Source: Bradyrhizobium lablabi (GTDB lineage Bacteria > Pseudomonadota > Alphaproteobacteria > Rhizobiales > Xanthobacteraceae). Taken from it: a DNA stretch of 64,000 bases. The translations under genes were made by a program, and so were the position numbers. Below the pieces are notes generated by a model. That model saw only the letters and a program-made list of their open reading frames with translations. It ran no database searches and was not told where the DNA came from. Numbering within the stretch: the first letter of the stretch is position 1; each line of letters opens with the position of its first letter. Of the stretch, positions 45,800 to 55,561 are shown in pieces. The stretch covers positions 5,490,501 through 5,554,500 of the forward strand of contig NZ_LT670844.1 in the NCBI RefSeq assembly GCF_900141755.1. Reading direction: 5' to 3'.

Positions 45800-46300
45800 C
45801 TAGGCCTCGCCCTCGGTATCGAACATCGCCGCGGTCATGGCCTCCTGCGCACTCTTTCCCGCCCAGACCACGAACTGGAATGCCGGATAATAGCGCTCGC
45901 AGGCGTGGATGGCGCCGACCAGCATGCTCTCGCATTGCGCGGTCGAGGCGGTCAGCCCACCCGGCAGCACCAGCGCCTGCCGGTACATGATCATGCCGGT
46001 ATGGGTCCAGATGTCGAAATGCCCGACCCACAATTGCTCGTTGATCGCGGCGACCAGCCGCTGCACCTCGCCCCTTCGGGCTGCGGGAACCTTCATGTCG
46101 AAGGCGCAGGCCAGATGCAGCGCTTCGATCTCGGTCATCCAGGTGAAGGACAATTGGTAATCGGTCCAGTCGCCCTTGGAGACGATCGTCACTTCGTCCT
46201 CGCCGGAGCGTTCGAACGACCAGTTGTTGTTGGCCGCGATATCCTCGACCACCGCCAAGGGATTGTTCCGGGAATCGATTATGCCTTCGAGGAGGGACAT
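45800..46300 (-). CDS. YbjN domain-containing protein
   Basis: A 166-residue protein of the YbjN/DUF1790 family, a fold resembling type III secretion chaperones. It shows IAANNNWSFERSGEDEV and DYQLSFTWMTEIEALHLAC near residues 18-80, with an acidic, mainly alpha/beta pattern. The biochemical role is not established. The ATG at MSLLEG is preceded by GGTCGAGACGGC, a weak site, and I preferred it to the one 13 codons earlier. Confidence 0.85.
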   Translation of the reverse strand: MSLLEGIIDSRNNPLAVVEDIAANNNWSFERSGEDEVTIVSKGDWTDYQLSFTWMTEIEALHLACAFDMKVPAARRGEVQRLVAAINEQLWVGHFDIWTHTGMIMYRQALVLPGGLTASTAQCESMLVGAIHACERYYPAFQFVVWAGKSAQEAMTAAMFDTEGEA

Positions 46301-46741
46301 GCCGTCTCGACCCTTGTTCTTAGATTTGTTGAACCTCAACGCAAGCCCGCCAACACGCTGCTCGTCCGAAGCGTCGCTGCCGGCTGCACTCCCGAGAAGG
46401 CCCTGAGCTTGTTCGAGGTCGGGGCCTATCGAGGATCAACTGATGTGATTTGCGGAATCCGCGCAACCGGGGGCGGAGTCCATCCACAGGCAAAGCGCTG
46501 CCCGTCCACAGCTCTTCGCGCGTCATAATCGTTAATATCGGAACAAACCGGAATCAGATTCGTGTCCCGCGAGTCCACCGTGCGGAATTCGCCTCCAGCG
46601 GCATGCCCAATCGCCTATTTGCCGCCTCGAGCGTGGCCCTTCTGGCATGGGGAACATGCAGATTCCCGATGCGGCGGGCCTTGCTGACAGCGCCGCGGTT
46701 CGCCATAATTCGCCTCAGGCCGCTCATACCGGGCGGCCGAT
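46301..46741. other. Gene-free region before the FMN riboswitch
   Basis: No gene, repeat family or hairpin of note is visible in these 440 bases. The promoter of the ribH transcript must lie at the right end. A short open frame at 46450-46785 has no ribosome site and runs into the riboswitch, so I reject it. Confidence 0.4.
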
Positions 46742-46892
46742 GTTCTCAGGGCGGGGTGAAAGTCCCCACCGGCGGTAAGGGTTAAACAAGACCCAAGCCC
46801 GCGAGCGCCTTGTTCCCTCCTTTTGGGGAAAAAGGGTCAGCAGATTCGGTGCGATTCCGAAGCCGACGGTTAAAGTCCGGATGAAAGAGAAC
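46742..46892 (+). promoter_or_regulatory. FMN riboswitch (RFN element) controlling ribH
   Basis: The conserved blocks are visible in order: GTTCTCAGGGCGGGGTGAAA, CCCACCGGCGG, the AGCCCGCGAGCG region, TCAGCAGATTCGGTGCGATTC, GCCGACGG, AGTCCGGATGAAAGAGAAC. The first GTTCTC pairs with the final GAGAAC. It lies 75 bases before the ribH start and should lower expression when FMN is plentiful. A variable arm of about 20 bases replaces the usual P2-P3 spacing but the junction core is intact. Confidence 0.95.
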
Positions 46893-46966
46893 GGTCGCGA
46901 CAGCCGCTATTACCGCGCGGCTTGTTGTTCCGTATGCCCTGATTCTGGTCCTGAAAGAGGAAAGCC

Positions 46967-47536
46967 ATGAATCAGATGTTGCAAGAATCCGAAGTAAATT
47001 CTTCCCAAGTAAAAGCCGCTCCCGAAACCATCGATCCGCCGCCGACGCCTTCGCATCCGCGATTTGCAAAACCGCAGCGGGTCGCGTTCGTGCAATCCTC
47101 CTGGCATCGCGAGGTGGTCGAGCAGTGCCGCATCGCCTTCCTCGACGAGATCGAGGCGCGGCATATCGATCGCGCGCGCGTCGATCTGTTCGAGGTGCCG
47201 GGCTCGTTCGAGATCCCGCTGCACGCGCAACTGCTCGCCAAGACGCGGCGCTACACCGCGATCGTCGCGGCCGGCCTCGTGGTCGATGGCGGCATCTACC
47301 GCCATGAGTTCGTCGCCGACACCGTGATCAAGGCGCTGATGGATGTGCAGTTGCGCACCGAGGTGCCGGTATTTTCAGCGGTGCTGACGCCGCAACAGTT
47401 CCACGAGAGCTCGGCGCATGTCGAGTTCTTCCGCAAGCACTTTGCCACCAAGGGCATCGAGGTCGCGGAAGCCTGCGCCAACACGCTGCTCAGCCTGGAA
47501 CGGCTGCGCGGCCAGGTCGCCGCGGGGATCGTGTAG
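46967..47536 (+). CDS. ribH: 6,7-dimethyl-8-ribityllumazine synthase
   Basis: A 189-residue lumazine synthase that forms the direct precursor of riboflavin. The VPGSFEIPLHAQLLA segment and the GLVVDGGIYRHEFVAD loop, with its catalytic His, match the family. The long N-terminal extension (about 35 residues) and the sequence resemble the RibH2-type enzymes of rhizobia and brucellae. It stands alone behind an FMN riboswitch and is not part of a rib operon in this window. Confidence 0.93.
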   Translation: MNQMLQESEVNSSQVKAAPETIDPPPTPSHPRFAKPQRVAFVQSSWHREVVEQCRIAFLDEIEARHIDRARVDLFEVPGSFEIPLHAQLLAKTRRYTAIVAAGLVVDGGIYRHEFVADTVIKALMDVQLRTEVPVFSAVLTPQQFHESSAHVEFFRKHFATKGIEVAEACANTLLSLERLRGQVAAGIV

Positions 47537-47566
47537 AAGCGCGGCGCGAGCGGCGCGCGTGAACTT

Positions 47567-47746
47567 ACCCCCTCTCCCGCGCTTGCGGGGGAGGGTTGGG
47601 GTGGGGGCTCTCTCCGCACAGGGACTATCGAGACGTGCGAAGCAACGACGTGATTGCGTCGGTTAGTCAACGCACCTGCATCAACAGTCGGCGCTCGCGG
47701 AGACAGCCCCCACCCCAGCCCTCCCCCGCAAGAGCGGGAGAGGGAG
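47567..47746. repeat. Long inverted-repeat element, 'CTCCC...GCGGGGAG' family, copy 7
   Basis: CCCCCTCTCCCGCGCTTGCG on the left faces CCCCCGCAAGAGCGGGAGAG on the right across about 150 bases. It fills the ribH-coxC gap. The 170 bases to the coxC start show no other pattern I can name. Confidence 0.85.
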
Positions 47747-47917
47747 CGCACGGCGACTCGCGTTGTGATCGTGCGCCCACTTCTCCATATGAGCGGCCCG
47801 AGGCGATGCTCGGCAGCGGAAGCTCGCCGGACAGCTGATTGTCATTTCCGCCGCCGCGCCTATAAACTCACGCGTGGGAGGAGGCTTTGCCCGTGGAGAC
47901 GGGCGGCCGAGACGATC

Positions 47918-49120
47918 ATGTTCGAAGGACACGATCCCTATCTCGTCGCGCTCTCGGTGGTGATCGCGATCCTGGGAGGTTACACCGGTTTTGGGCTCGC
48001 GGCGCGCATCCGCGGGACGCCGGGCGTGAGCCATCGCGTGTTGCTGGCAGGCGCGGCCGGCTTCCTCGCGATCGGCATCTGGACCATGCATTTTGTCGGC
48101 ATGCTGGCGGCGCCGATCCCGGCCGATACCGTCTATCTCGTGCTTCCGACCATGGTCTCGTTCCTGATCTGCGCGCTGGTGGTTGGCGTCTCGCTGTTCT
48201 TCCTCAGCATCGGCGAGCCGTCGCAGCGCCGCGTGGTATCGTCGGCGGTGCTGCTGGGGGCCGGGATCGTCAGCATGCATTATGTCGGCATCCATGGTCT
48301 GGCCGGCAATTTTGCCATTGTGCACGACACCCCGATGATCCTGCTGGCGGTCCTGATCGCGATCATCACCGCCTATGGCGGCTTGCGCGCGTTCCTCGCC
48401 CGGCAGGACGGGGTGCGCCTGATCGCGATTTCGATCGCGTTTGGGGTTGCGGTGTCGGGCATGCATTACACCGCGATGTACGGCATGCATTTTGTCCCGC
48501 TGTCAGACGCCGCCGCGCATCACTATACGAGCGGGCTCGCCGCGTCGCAGCAAATCCTCTCGGTGGTGGTGGCCGTGCTTTGTTTTGTGATCGCGGCCGG
48601 TTTTCTGCTGTCGCTGGTGCCGGATCCGCGCCGGCAGACGGCGACAGCACAAGCGGTCGAACCCGTTGCGCCAGCTTCTGTTGCCGCCATTTCGCCGGAA
48701 GCGGCTGCCGCGCCGTTTCCGCGGCTGATGGCGGCGCCACTCGGCGGGCTCGGCCAGCCGCCGCGCGCCGCACCCGTGCCGCGGCTTCCGGTCGAGGGCG
48801 CCGACGGCACACATTTCATCGATACCGCCGATATCCGAAGCGTCCGGGCAGATGCACACTATACCAGGGTCCATGACGGCACCCGCGAGCGGATGTGTCC
48901 GTGGTCGATTTCGGAAGCCGAAGCCCAGCTCGATCCCGGCCTGTTCGTCCGGGTTCACCGCAGCCATATCGTCGCAATGGCGCATGTGACATTCGTGCGC
49001 AAGGAAGGCGACGGCGCCGTGATCGAGCTCGACGGCCCCTCGCCGCATCGCGTTCCCGTCAGCCGCGCCAAGATCGCCGAGGTCAAGGCGCGCTTGGGGC
49101 TTGCCCGGCGCCACGCTTAA
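47918..49120 (+). CDS. coxC: CoxC: MHYT sensor / LytTR DNA-binding regulator
   Basis: A 400-residue predicted membrane-bound regulator. Seven spans in the first 235 residues carry three MHYT-type motifs at 57 (MHFVGM), 120 (MHYVGI) and 182 (MHYTAM); such His-Met sites are thought to bind a metal that could sense a diatomic gas. A Pro/Ala linker leads to a LytTR DNA-binding domain (about 295-395, FVRVHRSHIV). The same architecture is CoxC/CoxH of Oligotropha carboxidovorans. The first gene of the cluster, it likely activates the operon when CO is present. Confidence 0.88.
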   Translation: MFEGHDPYLVALSVVIAILGGYTGFGLAARIRGTPGVSHRVLLAGAAGFLAIGIWTMHFVGMLAAPIPADTVYLVLPTMVSFLICALVVGVSLFFLSIGEPSQRRVVSSAVLLGAGIVSMHYVGIHGLAGNFAIVHDTPMILLAVLIAIITAYGGLRAFLARQDGVRLIAISIAFGVAVSGMHYTAMYGMHFVPLSDAAAHHYTSGLAASQQILSVVVAVLCFVIAAGFLLSLVPDPRRQTATAQAVEPVAPASVAAISPEAAAAPFPRLMAAPLGGLGQPPRAAPVPRLPVEGADGTHFIDTADIRSVRADAHYTRVHDGTRERMCPWSISEAEAQLDPGLFVRVHRSHIVAMAHVTFVRKEGDGAVIELDGPSPHRVPVSRAKIAEVKARLGLARRHA

Positions 49121-49135
49121 GGCTGGCGCTCGGTT

Positions 49136-49284
49136 CACCTCGCCCCGCCTGCGGGGAGAGGTCGAAATTCTCGCATCGCGAGAATTTCGGGTGAGGGGGA
49201 CTCACCGCGGGGACTTCGTCTTGAGAATTTGCGGAAGCAGCCCCTCACCCCAACCCTCTCCCCGCGAAGAGCGGGGCGAGGGAG
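49136..49284. repeat. Long inverted-repeat element, 'CTCGCCCCGC' family, copy 8
   Basis: CCTCGCCCCGCCTGCGGGGAG on the left faces CTCCCCGCGAAGAGCGGGGC on the right, with the AAATTCTCGCATCGCGAGAA hairpin inside. It separates coxC from coxM; the remaining 170 bases should hold the coxM promoter. Confidence 0.85.
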
Positions 49285-49456
49285 CCCTGCGTCTCAATTA
49301 GGTCGCGCGGGCTGACGCATTTCGTGCGCACTAGCCCGTATTTCGTGCGAATTCTCTCGCCTCGTGACGCAGCCTCTGCCGCCGTCTTGCCCGCGCAAAA
49401 TTCCGGGAAGAGCCTCCACGCAACGTCTGAAATCAAGAAGACGCAAGGAGGAGACG

Positions 49457-50320
49457 ATGATTCCTGGCCCGTTCAGCTATCACCGGCCGGCGACGCTGGC
49501 CGATGCGGTCAAACTGCTGGCGTCGCTCGGCGACGAGGCCCGTCCGCTGGCCGGCGGCCACAGCCTGGTGCCGATGATGAAGCTCCGGCTCGCGACCCCC
49601 GAACATCTGGTCGATCTGCACGGCATCGCCGGGCTGAAAGGCATCCGCCGCGAGGGTAACCGCATCGTGATCGGCGCGATGACCACCCAGCACGAATTGC
49701 TGGCTTCGGACGAGATCGCCAAATCGCTGCCGATCCTGCATGAGGCGGCCGTCCTGATTGCCGATCCGCAGGTGCGCTACCGCGGCACCATCGGCGGCAA
49801 TGTCGCCAATGGCGATCCCGGCAACGACATGCCGGCGCTGATGCTGACGCTCGGCGCCAGCTACGCCCTGGAAGGCGCGTCCGGCGCGCGCGTGGTCGCG
49901 GCAAGCGAATTTTATCAGGGCGCCTATTTCACCGCGCTCGAGCCCGGCGAAATCCTGACCGCGGTTTCGATTCCTCTGCCGGCCGCCGGCCACGGCTACG
50001 CCTACGAAAAGCTAAAACGCAAGGTCGGCGACTACGCCACCGCCGCGGCGGCGGTCGTGCTCACCATGTCCGGCGGCAAGGTCGCATCCTGCGCGATCGG
50101 CCTCACCAATCTGCACGAAACGCCGCTGCTCGCCGCTGACGCGGCCAAGGCCGTGATCGGAACCAGTCTCGATGCCGCGACGCTGAAGAAGGCTGCCGCT
50201 GCGGCGGAAGCGATCATGTCGCCGGCGGCGGATGCCCGCGGGCCGGTGGAATACCGAAAACATGTCGGCGGCATCATGGTGACGCGGGCGCTCACGCGTG
50301 CCGCCGGCCGCACGAGCTGA
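49457..50320 (+). CDS. coxM: CO dehydrogenase medium (FAD) subunit CoxM
   Basis: A 287-residue flavoprotein. The FAD-binding motifs AGGHS at residues 32-36 and TIGGN at 111-115 match the numbering of O. carboxidovorans CoxM exactly. It passes electrons from the iron-sulfur clusters of CoxS to the quinone pool. AAGGAGGAG lies before the ATG, a strong ribosome site. First of the structural genes CoxM-CoxS-CoxL, spaced by 15 and -4 bases. Confidence 0.95.
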   Translation: MIPGPFSYHRPATLADAVKLLASLGDEARPLAGGHSLVPMMKLRLATPEHLVDLHGIAGLKGIRREGNRIVIGAMTTQHELLASDEIAKSLPILHEAAVLIADPQVRYRGTIGGNVANGDPGNDMPALMLTLGASYALEGASGARVVAASEFYQGAYFTALEPGEILTAVSIPLPAAGHGYAYEKLKRKVGDYATAAAAVVLTMSGGKVASCAIGLTNLHETPLLAADAAKAVIGTSLDAATLKKAAAAAEAIMSPAADARGPVEYRKHVGGIMVTRALTRAAGRTS

Positions 50321-50335
50321 GAAGGGGAGACAAAA

Positions 50336-50836
50336 ATGGCAAAAACCCATGTGACCATGAAAGTGAACGGCGCCGAGGTCGAAGGCCTGGTCGAACCGCG
50401 CACACTGCTGGTGCATTTCCTGCGCGAAAATCTTTCGCTCACCGGCACCCATATCGGCTGCGAGACCACCCATTGCGGTGCCTGCACCGTCGATCTCGAC
50501 GGCATGTCGGTGAAAAGCTGCACGGTATTTGCCGTGCAAGCCCAGGGCTCCGAAATTCTGACCATCGAAGGCGTCGCCAACGCCGACGGTTCGCTGTCCG
50601 CCTTGCAGGAAGGATTTCGCATGATGCACGGGCTGCAATGCGGCTTCTGCACGCCGGGCATGATCGTGCGCGCGCAGCGGCTGCTCAAGGAAAACCCGCG
50701 GCCGACGGAGGAAGAAATCCGGATGGGTATCTCCGGCAATATCTGCCGCTGCACCGGTTATCAAAACATCGTCAGGGCGATCCAGTACGCCGCCGACAAG
50801 ATCAATGGCGTTGAATTCAAGGAGGCCGCGGAATGA
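50336..50836 (+). CDS. coxS: CO dehydrogenase small (2Fe-2S) subunit CoxS
   Basis: A 166-residue protein with two [2Fe-2S] clusters. Cysteines 42, 47, 50 and 62 form the plant-type cluster; 102, 105, 137 and 139 form the second (CGFC and CRC). All positions equal those in the crystallised O. carboxidovorans protein. It relays electrons from the Mo-Cu site of CoxL to CoxM. It overlaps coxL by four bases (ATGA). Confidence 0.96.
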   Translation: MAKTHVTMKVNGAEVEGLVEPRTLLVHFLRENLSLTGTHIGCETTHCGACTVDLDGMSVKSCTVFAVQAQGSEILTIEGVANADGSLSALQEGFRMMHGLQCGFCTPGMIVRAQRLLKENPRPTEEEIRMGISGNICRCTGYQNIVRAIQYAADKINGVEFKEAAE

Positions 50837-53256
50837 ACAACTTAACTCCCACGCGGGAACAACGCACCGCCGCCCTCGAAGGTTTGGGGTGCAAACGCAA
50901 GCGCGTCGAAGACATCCGCTTCACCCAGGGCAAGGGCAATTATGTCGACGACCTCAAACTGCCGGGCATGCTGCACGGCGATTTTGTCCGCTCGCCGCAC
51001 GCCCACGCGCGCGTCAAATCGATCAATTCCGAAGAGGCCCTCAAGGTACCCGGCGTATTGGCCGTCATCACCGCCGAGACGCTCAAAACCGTCAACCTCG
51101 CCTGGATGCCCACGCTCGCCGGCGACGTGCAGATGGTGCTGGCCGACGGCAAGGTGCTGTTCCAGAACCAGGAAGTCGCCTTCGTGGTCGCCACCGACCG
51201 CTATGCGGCCGACGACGGCATCAACAAGGTGGTGGTCGAATACGAGCCGCTGCCGGCGTTGATCGATCCGTTCAAGGCGATGGACAAGGACGCGCCGGTG
51301 CTCCGCGAGGATTTGGTCGGCAAGACCACGGGCGCCCACGGCCCGCGCAAGCATCACAACCACATTTTCGAGTGGACGGTCGGCGACAAGGATCTGACCG
51401 ATGCCGCGTTCAAGAAAGCCGACGTCACGATCAAGGAGATGATCTCCTATCACCGCACCCATCCCTCGCCCCTCGAAACCTGCCAGTGCGTCTGCTCGTT
51501 CGACAAGATCAGGGGCGAACTGACGATCTGGGGCACGTTCCAGGCCCCGCATGTGATCCGCACCGTGGTGTCGCTGATCGCCAAACTCCCGGAACAAAAG
51601 ATCCATGTGATCTCCCCCGACATCGGCGGCGGCTTTGGCAACAAGGTCGGCGCCTATCCCGGCTACATCTGCGCCGCGGTGGCTTCGATCGTCACCGGCA
51701 AACCGGTAAAATGGGTCGAGGACCGCATCGAGAACCTGACCGCGACCTCGTTCGCGCGCGATTACCACATGACCACTGAAATCGCCGCGACCAAGGACGG
51801 CAAGGTCACGGGGCTTCGGGTGCACGTGCTCGCCGATCACGGCGCGTTCGACGCTTGCGCCGATCCATCAAAATGGCCGGCCGGTTTTTTCAATATCGTC
51901 ACGGGCTCGTACGACTTCCCGACGGCGCATCTTTCGGTCGACGGCATCTACACCAACAAGGCGCCGGGCGGCGTCGCCTATCGCTGCTCGTTCCGGGTCA
52001 CGGAGGCGGCTTACTGCATCGAACGCGGCATGGACATTCTGGCCCAAAAGCTCGGCATGGATCCGGCGGAGCTGCGGCTCAAGAACTTCATCAAGGCCGA
52101 GCAGTTCCCGTATCACTCGGCACTCGGCTGGGAATATGATTCCGGCGACTATCACACCGCGATGATGAAGATGATGGAGACGGTCAAATATGCCGAGCTC
52201 CGGAAAGAGCAGGCGGAAAAGCGCGCGGCGTTCAAGCGCGGCGAGACCCGCGAGATCATGGGCCTCGGCGTGTCGTTCTTCACCGAGATCGTCGGCGCCG
52301 GTCCCTCGAAGAACTGCGACATTCTCGGCATCGCCATGTTCGATTCCTGCGAAATCCGCATGCATCCCACAGGCGCGGGCATCGCGCGGATGGGCACCAA
52401 GAGCCAGGGCCAGGGCCACGAGACCACCTGGGCCCAGATCATCGCCACCGAAATCGGCATTCCCGCCGACAACATCATGGTCGAGGAGGGCAATACCGAT
52501 ACCGCACCTTACGGGCTCGGAACCTATGGGTCGCGCTCCACTCCGGTAGCGGGCGCCGCGATCGCTATGGCCGCGCGAAAAATCAAGGCCAAGGCGCAGA
52601 TGATCGCGGCCTACAGGCTCGAGGTGCACGAGGACGACCTCGAATGGGACATCGACGGTTTCCGGGTCAAAGGCCTGCCGGAGAAGACCATGTCGATGAA
52701 GGACATCTGCTGGGCGGCTTACAATTCCGTGCCGCCGGGCATGGAGCCGGGGCTCGAGGCGGTGAGCTATTACGATCCGCCCAACATGACCTATCCGTTC
52801 GGCGCCTATATCTGCGTGATGGACATCGACGTCGATACCGGCGTCTACAAGGTCAGGCGCTTCTATGCGCTGGACGATTGCGGTACGCGCATCAACCCGA
52901 TGATCATCGAGGGCCAGGTCCATGGCGGCCTGACCGAAGCGTTCGCGATCGCGATGGGCCAGGAAATCCGTTACGATGAAACCGGCAATGTCGTCACCGG
53001 CTCGTTCATGGATTTCTTCATGCCGACCGCGGTCGAGACGCCGCATTGGGAGACCGATTTCACGGTGACGCCGTCGCCGCATCACCCGATCGGCGCCAAG
53101 GGCGTCGGCGAAAGCCCGAATGTCGGCGGTGTGCCGGCGTTCTCCAACGCCGTCAACGACGCGTTTTCGTTCTTAGGGTCCACCCACATCCAGATGCCGC
53201 ATGACTACTGGCGCAACTGGCGGGCGGCGAAAAACCTGGGAGTGTTTGCGGCTTGA
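50833..53256 (+). CDS. coxL: Aerobic CO dehydrogenase large (molybdenum) subunit CoxL, form I
   Basis: An 807-residue molybdopterin-cytosine-dinucleotide enzyme oxidising CO to CO2. The active-site loop AYRCSFR is at 382-388 with Cys385 bridging the Mo-Cu centre. This is the form I signature, not the AYRGAGR of form II. Gln237 and Glu760 (VGES) equal Gln240 and Glu763 of the O. carboxidovorans enzyme. The N-terminus [24 protein letters not shown] is typical (given by its ends). No signal peptide, consistent with cytosolic assembly at the membrane. Confidence 0.96.
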   Translation: MNNLTPTREQRTAALEGLGCKRKRVEDIRFTQGKGNYVDDLKLPGMLHGDFVRSPHAHARVKSINSEEALKVPGVLAVITAETLKTVNLAWMPTLAGDVQMVLADGKVLFQNQEVAFVVATDRYAADDGINKVVVEYEPLPALIDPFKAMDKDAPVLREDLVGKTTGAHGPRKHHNHIFEWTVGDKDLTDAAFKKADVTIKEMISYHRTHPSPLETCQCVCSFDKIRGELTIWGTFQAPHVIRTVVSLIAKLPEQKIHVISPDIGGGFGNKVGAYPGYICAAVASIVTGKPVKWVEDRIENLTATSFARDYHMTTEIAATKDGKVTGLRVHVLADHGAFDACADPSKWPAGFFNIVTGSYDFPTAHLSVDGIYTNKAPGGVAYRCSFRVTEAAYCIERGMDILAQKLGMDPAELRLKNFIKAEQFPYHSALGWEYDSGDYHTAMMKMMETVKYAELRKEQAEKRAAFKRGETREIMGLGVSFFTEIVGAGPSKNCDILGIAMFDSCEIRMHPTGAGIARMGTKSQGQGHETTWAQIIATEIGIPADNIMVEEGNTDTAPYGLGTYGSRSTPVAGAAIAMAARKIKAKAQMIAAYRLEVHEDDLEWDIDGFRVKGLPEKTMSMKDICWAAYNSVPPGMEPGLEAVSYYDPPNMTYPFGAYICVMDIDVDTGVYKVRRFYALDDCGTRINPMIIEGQVHGGLTEAFAIAMGQEIRYDETGNVVTGSFMDFFMPTAVETPHWETDFTVTPSPHHPIGAKGVGESPNVGGVPAFSNAVNDAFSFLGSTHIQMPHDYWRNWRAAKNLGVFAA

Positions 53257-53261
53257 TGATC

Positions 53262-53410
53262 TTCTCCCCTCCCTCCACGCGCTCTTGCGCGTGGCGGGGA
53301 GGGGTCGGGGGTGGGGGGTGTCTCCGCTTGCTCCTCTGGCAGCGAGTTTGCTGAGCCACCCCCCACCCCCGACCCCTCCCCGCCGCTTCGCGGGGGGAGG
53401 GGAGAAGAAG
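53262..53410. repeat. Long inverted-repeat element inside the cox operon (coxL-coxD), copy 9
   Basis: TCTTCTCCCCTCCCTCCACG at the left faces CGGGGGGAGGGGAGAAGA at the right; GTCGGGGGTGGGGGGTG faces its complement CACCCCCCACCCCCGAC inside. It begins a few bases after the coxL stop and ends 24 bases before coxD. Confidence 0.88.
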
Positions 53411-53433
53411 CAGAAAAGGAAAACGTTCTGGCA

Positions 53434-54306
53434 ATGAAAACCCGCGACGAGATCGCGCAAGCGTTGGCTGCCTCCGGCTATATCGCCGACAGCGAACTCG
53501 CGACCGCGATCTCGCTGATGCAATTGCTGCGGCGCCCGCTTCTGCTCGAAGGCGAAGCGGGCGTCGGCAAGACGGAAGTGGCAAAAGCGCTGGCGTCAGC
53601 GCACGCGACCGAATTGATCCGCCTGCAATGCTATGAAGGGCTCGATCAATCGGCCGCGCTCTATGAATGGAATTACCAGCGGCAACTGCTTTCGATCCAG
53701 GCGCATCACGGCGCCGATGCCGAGACAATCGAAGACCGGATCTTTTCGGAAAAATATCTGCTGGAACGGCCGCTGCTCGCCGCGATCCGCCGGGCAAAGC
53801 CGCCGGTGCTGCTGATCGACGAGATCGACCGCGCCGACGACGAGTTCGAGGCGTTCTTGTTGGAGCTATTGTCGGATTTCCAGGTCTCGATCCCTGAGCT
53901 CGGCACGATCTCGGCGACCACGATCCCGCATGTGGTGCTGACCTCGAACGGCACCCGCGAACTCTCCGACGCGCTGCGCCGCCGCTGTCTCTATCACTAT
54001 GTCGATTATCCCGACGTCGACCGCGAGGCGCGCATCATCATTGCGCGGATCGATGGCTCGACCGCGTCGCTATCCCTGCAGGTCGCGCGCATGGTCGCTG
54101 GTATCCGCAAGGAGGAGCTACGAAAAGTCCCCGGCGTCGCGGAGACGCTGGACTGGGCGGCGGCGCTGGTCGGGATCGGCGTCCGCGATCTGCACGACGC
54201 GCCGGAAGTCGTGCACGAGACCCTGATGTGCCTGCTCAAGACCCATGAGGACAAGTCACGCGTGACGCGCGAAGTGACGCAACGGTTATTGGGGGAGGTC
54301 GCATGA
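53434..54306 (+). CDS. coxD: CoxD: MoxR-type AAA+ ATPase for CODH maturation
   Basis: A 290-residue AAA+ protein. The P-loop is GEAGVGKTE at 40-48, Walker B is VLLIDEIDRADDEFEAF near 125, and the SNGTRELSDALRRRC sensor segment follows. CoxD of O. carboxidovorans acts with CoxE to insert sulfur and copper into the CODH active site. It overlaps coxE by four bases. Confidence 0.93.
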   Translation: MKTRDEIAQALAASGYIADSELATAISLMQLLRRPLLLEGEAGVGKTEVAKALASAHATELIRLQCYEGLDQSAALYEWNYQRQLLSIQAHHGADAETIEDRIFSEKYLLERPLLAAIRRAKPPVLLIDEIDRADDEFEAFLLELLSDFQVSIPELGTISATTIPHVVLTSNGTRELSDALRRRCLYHYVDYPDVDREARIIIARIDGSTASLSLQVARMVAGIRKEELRKVPGVAETLDWAAALVGIGVRDLHDAPEVVHETLMCLLKTHEDKSRVTREVTQRLLGEVA

Positions 54307-55511
54307 GCTGCTGCGGCAATAGTCCCGGATATCAAGAGATCGACGAGGTGTCGCGCCTTGTCTCGACAAGGCTTGCGGCGTTTTTGAAGACGTTGCGCGG
54401 AAGCGGCTTTGCCGTGGGCCTGCAGGAGGGACAGGACGCGGCCTCCTTGATGGCGGCGGGTTATGCCGAAAAGCCGGGCCTTTTACGTTCCGCATTCAAG
54501 CATCTGTTCTCGGCGCGGAAATCCGACTGGGAAAAGTTCGACGGGCTGTTCGACGCGTTCTGGCTCGGCAAGCGCGTAAAATCGCGGTCGATGACCATGG
54601 GCTCGGCCAAGGCAGCCAACAGCCCGTCGCTGAAGACCTTGCAGGACAAACGGTCCGAGCGAACCGGGGACGAAGCTGCAACCGATCAGGTTCCCTCAAC
54701 CGACGACGCGCCGGAGGGGCGCGCCGGCGAAGGCCGCATGGAGGGCGCCTCGCGTGCGGAAAATCTTGGCGAGATCGATTTCCGCAACATGGCCGATCCC
54801 GACCAGATCGAGCAGGCCCATGCCGTCGCGGCGCAACTGGCGAAAACCATGCGCACGCGGCTGACCCGGCGCGATCTGGCGCGCCGCCGCGGTTACCGGC
54901 TCGATCTGCGGCGGACGATCCACGGCAATATCAGCCATGGCGGCGTGCCGATCTGTCTGGTGAAACGCCAGCGCAAGGAAAAGCCGCTGCGGCTCGTGAT
55001 GCTGCTCGACGCCTCCGGATCGATGAGCATGTACACCGGCGTGTTTTTGCGCTTCATCCACGGCGTGCTCGATGAGTTTCGCGAGGCCGAGGCGTTCCTG
55101 TTTCACACCCGCCTCGCTTACGTCTCCGACGCGATGAAGGAAAGGGATGCGGTTCGCGCGCTCGATCGCCTGTCGATCATGGCGCAAGGCGCCGGCGGCG
55201 GCACCAAAATCGGCGAGAGCCTGCAGACCTTCAACCGCTGGCATGCGGCGCGCGTAATCCATTCGCGCACCTGCGTGATGATCGTCTCCGACGGCTACGA
55301 GACCGGCGATGCCGCGCTGCTCGGCCGCGAGATGGCGGCACTGGCAAAACGCTGCCGCCGTATCGTCTGGCTCAATCCGATGCTGGCGTGGCAGGGTTAT
55401 GCGCCGGAGGCCGCCGGCATCAAGGCCGCGCTGCCGTATGTCGACCTCTACGCGCCCGCCAACACGCTGAAAAGCCTGACCGAGCTTGAACCGTATCTGG
55501 CGAAGCTGTGA
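54303..55511 (+). CDS. coxE: CoxE: von Willebrand factor A-domain partner of CoxD
   Basis: A 402-residue protein. The C-terminal VWA domain has the MIDAS motif DASGS at 236-240 (MLLDASGSMS), with the TxxxD partner in later strands. The N-terminal 200 residues are helical and, with RRGYRLDLRRTIHGN, resemble CoxE of known cox clusters. It forms a MoxR-VWA chaperone pair with CoxD. Here the Ser-Gly-rich start MSCCGNSPGY is unusual and could be a false N-terminus; the ATG overlap fixes it only by context. Confidence 0.92.
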   Translation: MSCCGNSPGYQEIDEVSRLVSTRLAAFLKTLRGSGFAVGLQEGQDAASLMAAGYAEKPGLLRSAFKHLFSARKSDWEKFDGLFDAFWLGKRVKSRSMTMGSAKAANSPSLKTLQDKRSERTGDEAATDQVPSTDDAPEGRAGEGRMEGASRAENLGEIDFRNMADPDQIEQAHAVAAQLAKTMRTRLTRRDLARRRGYRLDLRRTIHGNISHGGVPICLVKRQRKEKPLRLVMLLDASGSMSMYTGVFLRFIHGVLDEFREAEAFLFHTRLAYVSDAMKERDAVRALDRLSIMAQGAGGGTKIGESLQTFNRWHAARVIHSRTCVMIVSDGYETGDAALLGREMAALAKRCRRIVWLNPMLAWQGYAPEAAGIKAALPYVDLYAPANTLKSLTELEPYLAKL

Positions 55512-55561
55512 AGATGGACGGGATGAGATTGGATGGAATTTGTAGCGGCGACGGAAGTGCG

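Noticed and set aside
46450..46785. A 111-residue open frame reaching into the FMN riboswitch
   Set aside because: It overlaps a conserved RNA element and has no ribosome site.
50833..53256. A form II CoxL-like (xanthine-dehydrogenase-type) hydroxylase
   Set aside because: The active-site loop is AYRCSFR with Cys385, and the CoxM/CoxS neighbours match form I; the form II AYRGAGR loop is absent.
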